Shown: positions 49,987 to 62,004 of the stretch, piece after piece | Layout of the letters: every line of letters begins with the position of its first letter | Numbering within the stretch: the first letter of the stretch is position 1 | From: Setophaga petechia | Lineage: Eukaryota > Chordata > Aves > Passeriformes > Parulidae | DNA: 64,000 bases | Direction: 5' to 3' | Assembly: GCA_024362935.1 (NCBI GenBank) | Contig: JANCRA010000001.1 | Coordinates: forward strand, 61,346,930 to 61,410,929 | Position numbers and translations under genes: made by a program | The notes under the pieces: model-generated | Databases searched by the model: none | What the model was told of the DNA's origin: nothing | Seen by the model: only the letters and a program-made list of their open reading frames with translations

Positions 49987-52900
49987 TATTAAAAAGTGCC
50001 CAGCCCATCCTGAGCTATATAATTTAAAACATAAATTAAAAATCCTTACATATATTAATCCAGCAGCTGTGGGCCACTTACTATGAGAGTCCACCATTAT
50101 ATGCTAGAGGAAGTAATATTATTTACAATATTATATTGTTTATTATTTTCAAATATTATTGTTTAAATACATTTGTCTTGAAATTTATAGAAAACTGATG
50201 GTGAAAATCAGGATCTTATGTCTCATTTGGCAAGAAACTAACATTTCTAAAGGTTTTAATCCCCTGAGGACGAAGTATTAATTCAGTTCCAATTTTTGCA
50301 CATGCCTGTTGCACACTGTCTTTAAAAAAACAATGGGAATGTTCACATGAAGAAACTTTAGGCATATTCATGAATTGGAAGAACTATGGCCTTAGTGTGT
50401 ACCTGGATTGAAGCAGTTTTACAACCAAGTCAAGGAGAATGATCTGTGATGACTACACAGGGGAACCACTTCTAAAAGCAACTTAATTCTCAGCAGCAAG
50501 ATGGAGGGAGTGGGATGAGATGTTCTTCCAGTGCATGGTAAAGCAGGAATAAAAAGCTGAGCTCAAATTCAGCCTGGGAACAAGAGGCAAATGCTTCAGT
50601 TACATTTTGGTTTTTTCCAGGACAGCTCTGCTGACATTCAGTACACACCCCCAAATTTTAAGGTAGGGGGTACCTCCTATCAGTTGTTCAGATGCATTTC
50701 AGCCCAGAACACAGCAATAAGGTCAAGAGAAGTTTAGAATTTATTACAAAGAAAAGATTGCTGCTGTGGGACATCTCTGGCATCAAGCCCTGAGAGCAGC
50801 CCCCTGGAACTGCTGGTCTACACAACCTCCATTGTTCTCTCAGGTTTCACAGCTGCAAAGGTTGTTTCCTCTTCCAGAAGGCAAGAGCTCTCCTCCCTGT
50901 AAAGCTGCACAGCAGCTCCAGGACAGGAAGGATTTTGCTCTGTTTCATTTTGGGGAGGGAGGGGTGCTGGCCTTGCTGGTATCACCCTGCCCAGAACCAA
51001 ATAACTTGGCTTGAATAGCCCAGTGGGTCTCAGGTGGCTGGGGCTTGATAAGGCATTTCCTCTCCCTGTGCTGCTCTGGATAAAAGTTATTTGAAGGACA
51101 CACCTTCTAAATGATATATTTATTTATGTATTCAAAAAACAACTTCTGCCTTATAGATAACAGTCTGAAAATAGGCCAATAACATATTAATTGAATATTT
51201 TAAAGTCTTGCTTAACTGACTGCATGTCTCAGAGACACTCCTGTTGGTTCTTAAGAGGAACCTTCACCTAACATGGAGGGTAAGCATGTTTCCCAAACTC
51301 CTTAATAACTTGATCCCTTTCTACATGGGAATTCCCCTGCGTCCCCTAGCAGGAATCACCTGCAATTCCCAGCTGATGACAGTCTGGAAGGCAGGATATT
51401 TGTGGCATAAGGACACTACAGTTTGAACAAATCTCTTTAAAGTTTAAGAAGGAATCTATCCATGTTTAAGCTTGGACCTGTAGGGCTGGTGTCCTGACAC
51501 CCTGCTAAGGGGTGGTGCCAGCTCATGGGCTACAGCAGCTCCTGGCAGGAAGCAGAGGAGACATGGAAGATGGGAAGGAAGATGGAGACAGAACAAGTGT
51601 TCCAGGAAAAAAAAACAAACCCCATTTCCATCTGCTCTGCTCCTGATGTAGCACAGCAGCCAAAGCAACCTACAGGCATCTGCTTATGTAATCATCATCA
51701 CATACATTTATCCTGGAGTGCCTTTGAGGTATTTTCAAGCAACATGGATGTGAAATTGGGGTGTGACCATTCCAGAAAGCTCAGGCATAAAACATGTGAA
51801 GAGAAGGCCCAAAACCTGAAGTTCAGTCATGAGAAACTCTAAACAAAGGCAGTAAAAAGAAGCTCTTCTAAAATAAAAACTATCTAAGAGGTTAATACAG
51901 TCCTTCCATGTAATTACTATCCTCTCTTACTATTTGTCCACAATTGTTGATATTTAATGCAGTCAAAAATAATTAGCTTACCAACACAACATCTATGTAA
52001 ACTAAGGACAAGAAAAACTTAGAGGTTTTTTTTATTTCACAAATTTTGTGGCCTGAGAAAGACAATATATCCTTGGTTTGTTTCTGATGAAGTGATATCC
52101 AAATGACCCTATTCCACTCCAATGGGAAGTGAAACAATTTTGATTTATAATGATTTAAATTCACAGACTTTAATTGGAAATGTAATCTGACATGTTTCTG
52201 AATTCCCACTCTGGCTGTGCACAGACATTATTTTGTCAGTACAGTAAGCTTTTAATTACTATACTTCCCAAAATAAATGCATCACTCATCAGCAACTAAA
52301 CAGCTAAAACAATATCCACTCTGAATCCAACCTTTTATAACAAAGTAATAAAATATTATCCAGATTAAGAACTACCTTGTTTTCTTAGGTAGATCACAAT
52401 TTCCTTTGCTGCTTGGCTTATTATTTTTTTGTTTCTGACATGACTTGAAACTGTTTAGCTAAAGAAAATGCATCTGCCTTGATTAGATGAGGGTTTGGCA
52501 GCAAACTCTGCTATACTGTGGTCTGTCATATCAGATGACACCAGGGCTTAAAACTTGTCACATTCCTTTAGTTACACATTGTAGCAGGGTCTGCACAACT
52601 TCTCACACCTGCATTTTTAAGAAGCCTTGGGTTTGCTTCCTGCCTGATGCTCAATGAGCACAAAACTGGCACTTTATTTTGTGGAACAAACTCAGCTGTT
52701 TTTAGAGTAGAAAAAAATTACTCTGGCTTACTTCCATCACTGATGTATGTGCTACAACAAAATTCACTTTCTTGAGAGGTGCCTACAGTCTCCATAAAAT
52801 GCAGGAAATTCAGGTATTCCAACCAGCAAGCTTAACACACTGACACCTAGGCTACCAGTAAAAGATGCTCCCCCAAAAAAGAACAAAAATATAAAGGAGA

Positions 52901-53008
52901 GGATCTAATATATGCCCCACCAGTTAGGGGCCTACCCTTATTCAGCATTCTTAGCTACTGGCTCTGGCTCTCCTCTAGAACAACTATGTCCCATCAGTCC
53001 TTCCTCAT

Positions 53009-53085
53009 AAAAAAAAAAAAAGCCCAAACAAACAAAATAAACAAGCCAACAAATTAAAAACCAACCAAAAAACCCCCAAAAAGAC
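53009..53085 (+). repeat. A-run and A/C-rich low-complexity tract
   Basis: Thirteen A residues (53009-53021) lead into a caaa/ccaa-rich tract with CCCCC. A related tract follows at 53405-53453. The minus-strand open frame at 53005-53277 starts in unique sequence at about 53277 and ends in this tract with a low-complexity Leu/Phe-rich tail, so it is not a gene. Confidence 0.85.
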
Positions 53086-53404
53086 AGAAAATTCAGTTTC
53101 CCAATTTGTAACACTTGTAACTTTGCTTTTGTAGGGATAAGGGTTTGTTTGAATTCCTACTCTGGATAAATTGAAGCCTTGATTTTTGTTCTTCCACATT
53201 TGATGTGAGTTACCTGATTCTCTGGATACACCATCAATGTTTTCTCCTCTCCCTTTGACTCCAAATACAGAAAACAAGAGATTCAGAACCTCAGCTCCAG
53301 GTAAAAGCCCTGACTAGTGTGTTCTGGGGAGACACATAGAAAAACTTGACACTTATTGTTCCTATTACTCTTTTGCAATGATGGATCTAGACCCAGTTGC
53401 CATG

Positions 53405-53453
53405 AAAAAAACCCCAAAACCACACAAACAAAACAAAATACAAAAAAACCCCA
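53405..53453 (+). repeat. A/C-rich low-complexity tract
   Basis: A runs broken by CCCC, cacac and caaaa units, of the same type as the tract 400 bases upstream. Confidence 0.85.
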
Positions 53454-53899
53454 CTCATAAGCCCATAGACCTTCATGCAGCATTTCCAACATTCCTTAAT
53501 CTATGAGTATGATATCATTTCAAGCTGGTTTAATGAACATTCATTATAAATAGATTATTTAATTCCTGACAAAAGCACAAAGTTGAGAAGGTTGTTTTCT
53601 CCTTTTTTTAAGAATGGAAAGGCCTGCTTGTCAGACTCAGTAAGATTTTAAAATGCTAATCCACTCTTGGAACACATAGCTGACACTGACAGAATGTTTT
53701 ATGATGTGATCTCTCACGCCTACTTCCAGCTAAGATTAATAAAGTCCTCACCTCCCCTTTGGCCTCCAGATCTTATTTCAGCAGGAAATCACACCTTAAA
53801 GTACTGATCCTGCCAAAAACATCTTCAGCTTCCACTAAGAGGGAAAGTGGAAAGCATGTTCCATCACAGATCTTCCCAAATGTGTTGAAGTGAAAGAGG

Positions 53900-53940
53900 A
53901 AAAAAATTAGATTAAAAAAATAGGTTAAAAAAATTAGATT
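53900..53940. repeat. Short tandem repeat, unit 13-14 bp
   Basis: Three units of aaaaaaattagatt / aaaaaaataggtt / aaaaaaattagatt in a row. The outer units are identical and the central one differs by a substitution and a missing base. Confidence 0.88.
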
Positions 53941-55226
53941 CATCTTGTTTGTCTGCACCTGTATCTTCTATTGTTATGATGAATATCCTTTATCTTTAGA
54001 TAATACACATGTAAAAAGTTGGTCTACTCTGAAGTCTTCAGTAGTTTCCTGTTGTATGTTTATTCCTGTATTACTGCAGCCAAATTCCATTAAGACCCGT
54101 ATTTTAAAATATCATCCCAATGTATATGATGAAATACTTGGATACATTTCTGGGTATTACTGCTCAGTACAGCATGGTGCATTTCCCTGAAATGCACCTA
54201 ATTCCAGAAATATTAACATAATTATTCTAGTGGGTTTTAAAAATAATCTTGTGGAGGAGGAAAAAGCCCAATTGGAGGAAGATTTTACAACAGAGGAGGG
54301 AAAGTCGTTGAGGGCTCTCTTCTCATCAGGACAGACTCAATGGGAGGACTGCATTCAATGCCATGTGGAACTGCCAATTTCAAGCATGGTATGGCAATGC
54401 AGTCATGTGCTCAACCAAGGTTTTGCATTATCTGGAAAGCAATATCAAACCTGTATTTTTCAGGCTTTTTTTCATCCTTTCAACCTGTAACATTGCCCAG
54501 ATATAACTAATTTATTGTTCTATTCTGTAAGTTATTATTCTAGATTTCCAAGGGAAAAGGAGTGGTATTTTTCTCTACAGGGTTGCTCTAAGAAAACACC
54601 TGCATTTAGAGTAAGAAATTTTACAGAGCAATGAGATATTGTCCAGGGTGTAAGAGGAAATATTAAGAGTTATATCCCATCCGTGACTGAAATTAATGTA
54701 TTTTAAATTTCTGTTTCACTTTTGCACATATGGAATATGTGAAATATAATTCTCAATGCCTGTAGAGTACCTTAAAGCCTGAGATAAACTTACTGTCAGA
54801 AGAAGGAGCTGTGTAGTCACACAGAAGTCATTACTCTTAGTCTTATTCCACATTTTTACCTGAAATCTAATGAGCATTTTCATTACCACCTCAGAGAATC
54901 TGACATGAAGAAATCATCTCAAACTGTAATCTCATAACCTCTAACTTATTTCCATGCACAGCTGAGTCATGGTACCCAGATTTTGCCAGGGCAACATATT
55001 TTATTATCAATATTCGAAAATATTTTCTAGTTTTATAGAACTTTACAAAAGATAGGAAAAGATGGGGGCACAGAATAATCACATCCTCCCTGTGACAGTT
55101 GTCCTTAGCTAATTTTTCAGATTTGAGATAAGAACATATCATGGGATTTTGATAGATTATTGGGGCATTTCAAATAAGTATTGGCAGATAAGACACAATT
55201 TAGCTGTGCCACAAAGGTAATTCTGC

Positions 55227-55264
55227 CTGGGGGGGGTCTTCAGTCTTTCATAGATTCCCCCCAG
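55227..55264. repeat. G8/C6 inverted repeat
   Basis: Eight G residues (55229-55236) after cct are mirrored by ccccccag (55257-55264). Within and overlapping this, cagtct and agactg form a second short inverted pair. The structure may be hard to sequence through, and the G-run length deserves caution. Confidence 0.7.
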
Positions 55265-57324
55265 ACTGAAATGTCAGAGCTTTTGACTTTTGATCCAAGC
55301 AGACATTTGGTTTTGGTCTAGACCATCAACCTCTGAAACAAATTATGCTGTTCACATGCTTAAAGCTCCTTCAGACCAATTACAGGAAATATGCAACATC
55401 CTTCAATGCAATCACAACTGATTTCTTGAGATTACTATGAGGTACAACGTGAAAAAATAGATATTTCTATAGAAATAAAGTTATTATTTGCTGTGAGTGA
55501 ATTTAAGCCTGATGGCTTTGGCTCATACATAGGACATGTTGTTAATTTGTCTTTTTCATTCAGACCACAACTCCTCCTGCTCTGACTCAGAAGCAAATAC
55601 AGCTGGGCATTGTCACACTGATTCTCCCCAAGATTTCTGAGTAATCTGCAGTACAATTGCAAAAAATATAAATTTTTATTACTGAAGCCTATGGATAATT
55701 CTTCAAGAGCAATTTAGTTTGGTTTTTTTTTCTGATTGTCACGGACTGAGATTATTCCTCCTTGGTTACTTCTGATTTTACAGAAATGTTAAATTCTTTG
55801 TCTTTATTTTCTGTTGCATTGACATGAAAATAGATTATCATATTATTCTTTAGTATATAATATATTCATTATCTTCCTAATTTGCCTGCTTAAATCTGTA
55901 GTGATTGTTCTCATACTTCAGTTTCTATACCAACAGTATTTTAAAGATTGTTCTTTAGAATACCCAAGTACAACAGCCTTAGAGCCAGGAGCTAAAGTAC
56001 TTTATATTGAATAGGTTCAGAATTCCTGTTTGAGCTATCCATGAAACACAACTGCATGCATGTGTTTGTGGCCATGAGAGAACAAGACATCCTGTAAATT
56101 TTCAGTGATCACTTTAGTGTCTAAGGTCTCTGCTAAATACCTTCGGCTCCTTTATAAAGAACAAGAGAAAGCCTTTCTTCACAGGGTATGGAAAAACAGC
56201 AAACCCAAGCAGGACACTAAATTCATCTCAGGGCTCTGCTGACATCAGAAACCACTCCATCTTTGCTCTAGAGACTCTTCATGTATTTATAACCCTGTCA
56301 TTTACAGTTCCTTTCCATTCACTCTCTGCATGGGTGACCTAGCAAATGTATGCACAGCAGCCAATATGCATCCCTTACATGCTGACTGTGAGCTGCCTGA
56401 TGCTACCCCACTCCAATCAGCCTTGAAAATATCCTGGAGAAAAATATTTACCATGGAGCAAAAATGAGAGGAGCTGCCTTCCAAATACCGTCCATAGAAA
56501 CAAAACTATTGGAAAGCCAGACAAGACACAAGCAAGAGTTTAAAGATGAGAGGAATATTTGGGATTTGCATAAACACTACTGGTTTTCTTAATCAATTTA
56601 TTTTTCTCACTTAGGTAAAAACAGAGTAATTTTCTAATCTTATCCAGAGAAGAATCCCTTATTATTCATGTTGAATAAAATCCTGTTTTCAAATGGGTTT
56701 GGCACAACAGTTTGTCTTAACATTTTTTCAGAAGTAAGCTGGGCCTTAGAGCAGGAATAATTCAAATGCCATTGAAACTTTTTTGTACTCTGTTGGGTAT
56801 AACATTTTTCTAGATTTTTTTCTATATTAAAGCATTCTTCAGCCAAAATAATCCCACTCCCATTTCATTGCAGTCAGCCCTTCTCCTTCAAAGCTAATTC
56901 AGTTCCTTTGGTTTCTGCTTGTACCCTCTTTGACACAAACTTGCCCACAAAAAAGGGTACCCAAAATTCCTGCAGCTTTGTCAAGAGATTAATTGAAGGG
57001 AAGGCCAGGAGTCAGCAGCTGCAGGACCATACAGGAGCAAGTCTCCAAAGTGAAATAATTAGGAACCAGTTTCTGTCTCTTCAGTCTGTGCTTCATTCAT
57101 AAACAGATGGGCTGTAAATATTAATGAAACAAATGAATACTAACTTCTAACCTCATAACCAAATAGTAACTGGACAAACCTCTGTGAAAATATAATTGAA
57201 ACAGATCTCTGGATTTAAGTGTAAGGAATATGGAACATATCATAGACCCTGAATAGACTTTTTAAAAATTATTTTAGAATTTGAAAAACCCAGTTTTACA
57301 ACGACATTTAACAATCCTTACTAA

Positions 57325-57435
57325 ACTGGCCCCTGTTGTGCACAGGAGAAGATTTAAAAGATTAGGACTGCTTGGTTTAGAAAAAGATGAAAGAAAATCT
57401 GGCCTCAGAATAATAAATGTCATATTTTATTTTTA
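57325..57435 (+). mobile_element. Probable old CR1-like LINE fragment
   Basis: The stretch caggagaagatttaaaag, attaggactgcttggttt, agaaaaagatgaaag and ctcagaataataaatgtca resembles the CR1 3' region in which a 'gactgtttagtttggaaaag' phrase is followed by an 'agaggagatct' phrase and 'aatgt'. Similarity is to remembered consensus wording and is patchy. It could be chance. Confidence 0.4.
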
Positions 57436-57573
57436 TCCATAAGGCAAGAACAAATGGACAACCATAATAATGACACACTAACATAAGCCTGTAAGCTTTG
57501 TGCTGACCTGCAAACTCAATTCTGTGACCATTATTTTCTCTGAAAAGCTTCTAATTTTTTTATTCTTTCCTTC

Positions 57574-57616
57574 TTTTTCCACTTTGAAGTAAAGTATTTT
57601 TCCACTTTGAAGTAAA
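57574..57616. repeat. 23-bp direct tandem duplication
   Basis: The phrase tttttccactttgaagtaaa occurs at 57574 and again at 57597, identical over 20 bases, with only tat between the copies. Confidence 0.93.
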
Positions 57617-58638
57617 TACACATACAATAGTGAGGTCTTTCCATTCAGCAAGAACATATTAATGAGGAGTATGCCAAAAGTGGAAATTTTAATAATTAAT
57701 TTGTGCTCACTCTAGAAAAGGAGGTTTCCTACAAACCCCAGAAAACTGCTTCTCCTTATTTCTAATTGTGAAAGGGCAAAATTGAGGTAGGCAATGGCTC
57801 TCATGACTTCTAGAACTGCTGGAGACCTTTGGAAGAGAAACTAGAACAACACCAATTTTTTCCACCCTGATGTCTCTGTAACAATCTATTATCTGAGGTC
57901 AGGATTAAGGATGTACTATAAAACCCACTAATCTGTAAGAAAAACCCATGGGCTTCGTCAAGTTTGTGAACTCTCACAGGAAGATTTTGGTATGCAGGTG
58001 CTCATAACCTGGTTTTGTTTAGCTAAAAAACTATGGCTGATTTGAAAATTTTCTAAATCTGTAAATGCCACAGTTTTAGTTGCAGCCTCCACTGAAGGGG
58101 TTTACTGGTCAGGATATCACAGCACATGGTAAAACACAGACCCTGCATTAACAGAGGAACGCTGCAGTAATATTCCTCAGACAGAAAGAATTGAAGTTGT
58201 CAGAGTACAAAAGTGGGCTCTGCTATGGTCTCAAGAAAAGCTGCAATACCTTTTGAATTCTCTTCCCATCTCCAGTGAAGAGCTGAGAACAAATCAGGAA
58301 TACATTGTGTTTATTCCTTGTCTTCTAGAAGAAAATAGTTCCCTGTATATTTAATGGAACAAATACAACCAAAACGATACACCAGACACCTCTGGAAAGA
58401 TTTGCAGCTGTTGTAATTCAATGTAACAAGAAGCAGAGTTTTTTTGGTTCTGGTAAATGAGATAGTAATAATTTACACCTGAACAACAAAAACCCAACAG
58501 TGGTAAATGCAAATAGAATAAAATAACCAAGTGATACTCTGGTTGTAAGAAAGGATAGGACAAAGGCAATATATAGCAAGTTTTTTGAGGCCTGATCAAG
58601 CACACAGTATTAAAATAAACAGGTTTTAAAATATTAAA

Positions 58639-58668
58639 ATAAGGTTTCCAGCTCTAAGGAAACCTTAT
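58639..58668. repeat. Perfect 11-bp inverted repeat with 8-base loop
   Basis: Arms ataaggtttcc and ggaaaccttat are exact reverse complements around agctctaa. Symmetry ends at the arms. There are no flanking features of a transposon. Confidence 0.92.
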
Positions 58669-61600
58669 GTTATGTTCCAACTAGAAATGTGCTGAGAGTC
58701 ACAGCTTATAGAGAAAGGAGAAGCTCATTCAGTGGCTCTGTGTCATTCAGCTCCTTCCCCTTACAGAGGAAGGTGAATCCCTGAAATATCAGCCAACTAT
58801 GTAAAGTAGGAACCAAGCAAAATCTGCTAGAGAGGGGTCCAGAGATGAGCTGAATGCTTTCTGCATTCATCTTCTGCAAACACCTTATTTTAACTTGAGC
58901 CTAAATACAGGACTCTGTTTTCAGGTCTGAGAAGTACTTAGGTTACCAAATAAAGTATAAATTTATGGTGGTCCTAGATAAAAACAAACAAAAAATAAAT
59001 CCAAACCTGAAAGCAGAGTTTCTGTAGCAGAAAAGATTGAGCTGCACTATATCCTCACAACATTGACATTCCCTATTTCTGTAATAATCACTGCAGCAGG
59101 AAAGAACTGTGATATTCTAACTTTAAACTCTATTACCCCTTGTTGAAGAGAAGCTGCTAGAGTTTACAACCACAGCAAGCTCAGCAGTGGCAATTTTAGA
59201 CTGAAAATAATGAAGATCTGAAATGTGCAAAACCCTGGAAAGGATTACAAAGGCAACTGTTGTACCACAGCATGCAGCAGTTATTTTATGGTTATTTCAC
59301 CATGCACAAAGTATCTTAGACACACTTCTGTAACTTTCTAGGGTAAAATTTATTTAGGTAGATAGAAAAAATAAAACATCCAGTTTTTAATTTTTTTTAA
59401 GCTAGATTTAGGCTGGTGTTACAAAAGTCATTCTCTATTTATGCCTCCCCAGCCTGTGCACTAACTGAAGCAGGGCACCCCTAGGCAAATTATAGGCTAT
59501 CATGTAATTGTACACTGTATCATAATGTATTCACTCTAGAAGGCAAAATTAAAGATACATTTACTTTCATGGGAAGAAAAAAGCCAGTAATGATGGTGAA
59601 CATTTTAGAAGCCTGTGTTTGCTAAGAACAGAGAATTAAAAGGCTTTTAGCAAATGGACTTCTTCTAACTGGTAAAAGTATTCCATTGATATTCTCCACA
59701 GTTAAAACCCCAACAGTGGTAGCAATAATGGGAGTGATGTTAGAATTAGGGTTCAAGGCACTGAGGCTCAAATTGCTGTCATCATCAAGGGGAAATGCTG
59801 CAACTAATCACAGATTCTCAAACAATCAGCTGGCCTGATTTAGTCTGATGACCCATCAAGACTGGATACTGAACTCAAGCAGGATTTTCTGGAAATTGTG
59901 TATAAATTCTCAACATGACTTCTGGAACACACTGTTCAGATCTTTTCACATTAAGATTTTTAATTACTTTTTGCAGTACCTTATGTCATATGACAAAAAC
60001 CATATTTAATAATCACAAGCTGTAACTTCATGGAGATTTGCTTAAGTATAAACCCAAGCATGAGATCTAAGATGACAACTCACAAGAGCTAGTATTCACA
60101 GTGTCCTCAGCTCTCTCAGGTTCTCAATGAAAATAAGCTAAAACTCTTCACTCAGCGGGTTTCTGTTCCTTGTTCTAGTAGGCAATTAATTTAAATAATA
60201 ATAAATAATCATAAACTTTTATCTTTTTCCTGCTGCTGGAATAACAAAGCAACTCCCAGTATTATTCAAAGGGTACTTTACAGATACATATTTACTTATC
60301 AGCAAAGGCTGGAGTATTCCAATTCTACATTTCAGTTCATGCTTATTTTCAGTAATAGCATTAACTATGCTTCTTAATAAACTAAACTCTACAAAATTGG
60401 CATTTACCCTTGAAAATATGCAATTCCCACATGCAGCCACTGGATGGACTTATGGAACCAGTGAAACCTTTTGACTGTAGACAAGATGAACAATTAAGTG
60501 AGCAACTGGCAAATTTCCCTTCTGGCCAGGAGAAGGTTTCTGCAAAAGAGGGTTTGAGCCTAAAAAGTGAGGTACAAGCAGAAATTTTAGCTTCTCCTTT
60601 GAATGGAGTACTTGTTTTTCAATACATTTAGTTTAAGTATACCTAAGTTGTTAAAATAAACCAGAGCAATAAGAAAATTGGTTTGTAGAACATACAGGTC
60701 AGCTCCAAATGTGATTATTTGGCCTTAAAGTTTTAGGGTAAAAGCACTAAAAATTGTACTGAAAAGAAGCTAGAGATTTTTGGATAGCTCAGTTTGCAAA
60801 CAGAAGCAGATCATAGTTATTTAAAATACTGCTTAATTTTTTTTAATTTATGCTATTTTAAAATGCTCATGTTCTTTCAGAATAAGATAGAACAGTATTT
60901 GCTTAAGCTCCCTTACCGTTTTCTGGAACGGGAATCTACTATTCTGTATAGTAAGTGTAAAACAAGCTCTGCATCAAGAGTATGGTCATCCATGAATATA
61001 AAAACTTTATTTCTTTTTTTATTACTGATGTTAAAATTTCTTCTGAGTATTTTGTATTATATTTAACTAACATTATTCTTAATATATTATATTTATATTA
61101 TAATTAATTTAATTCACTTTTCTAGACCAGTTATCATTTCAGTGTATACAACAGTGATAAAATACAAATGCAATTCCATTCACTGTGTTTTTCTGTTGTG
61201 CAGTTAAGAGCAGTATCAGTTGTTTTAGGAAATTGTATTGGGTATCTGTTGTAGCAGGAAAATTCAGTAAATTCACCTCCAAGGAAGCAAACAGGGCTGC
61301 TGTGGGGAGAGCTAAGTGAAGCTGGGGAATGAAAGCACAGATGTACGAGCTCAGGAGATGAAGAGCTGTAGCATAAATCTCCCCATACCTGCAGCTGTCA
61401 ATCTGTGGGCAGTGACAATGACAAGCATGACCCCTTCACTCCCCCTCTGCAGACACACTCAGTAACAGGATCTAAAAGGGGATCATGTGGTTTTGTCATT
61501 TTGTCTGTCTGCCCCCACCCTATTCTGTCCCAGACAATTCAGAATGACACCAAACCTAACTCCTCATGCCTGGATTTCTTCAGTCTTTGTGTTGTGAAGG

Positions 61601-61695
61601 TCATATGCAGAGTCTGTGTAGTGAGTGAATGTCCTCTGACTCTTTCTTTAATTGCATGGGATAGTCTTACTGAGTACCTATTATAGCCAGGATGA

Positions 61696-62004
61696 ATGAG
61701 AGACAGTGAGAAAAAAGCACAGCCAAGGAAGGCTGGGTCAGGTTCAGTGCTGCTGTCTATTGCTTTCAGTCCTCTGCTGGAACAAGGCATGAAAGGAGAC
61801 TGCAGACATTTGTCAACTAACAGCCCCTTCCCAGCCTATTTCACTTCTTCCCTCTGTGTAACAGCAGCTTCGTGGACAATAAAACACCTGCAAGAAAAAG
61901 CTTTCTGGATCTCACTGGTTTTGCTGCTTTTTACCATATTCTTTCAACTCCTGTTATTTTTTAGAAAAGCAATCAAAGTTGCTCACAGGGCCCAAAGAAA
62001 CTAA
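61696..62004 (+). other. Open frame with membrane-like C-terminus, possible terminal exon
   Basis: A 102-codon frame. Its last third has a hydrophobic run of about 21 residues (AFWISLVLLLFTIFFQLLLFF) followed by a short basic tail ending AHRAQRN, the layout of a single-pass membrane protein. Inside the frame, a pyrimidine-rich stretch (61840-61857) leads to an acag acceptor-like site, so 61865-62004 could be a last coding exon of about 140 bases in intron phase 1, ending at the TAA at 62002. I do not recognise the protein. Against it: a minus-strand frame (61539-61790) overlaps the 5' part, TTT/CTG-rich DNA gives hydrophobic runs by chance, and no upstream exon is evident. I treat it as unproven. 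Confidence 0.2.

Larger units (their letters stand above)
47641..57324. other. Non-coding DNA with simple repeats and possible conserved blocks
   Basis: No supported gene; frames stay at or below 105 codons and lack motifs. The stretch holds two candidate conserved blocks listed separately, a TA microsatellite near 49958, A/C-rich tracts at 53009-53085 and 53405-53453, a short three-unit tandem repeat at 53900-53940 and a G/C-run inverted repeat at 55227-55264. Confidence 0.58.
57436..61695. other. Non-coding DNA, no gene seen
   Basis: Open frames remain at or below 93 codons and are unrecognised. A 23-base tandem duplication lies near 57574, a perfect hairpin at 58639-58668 and a very AT-rich stretch near 61065-61120. 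Nothing else was resolved. Confidence 0.6.
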
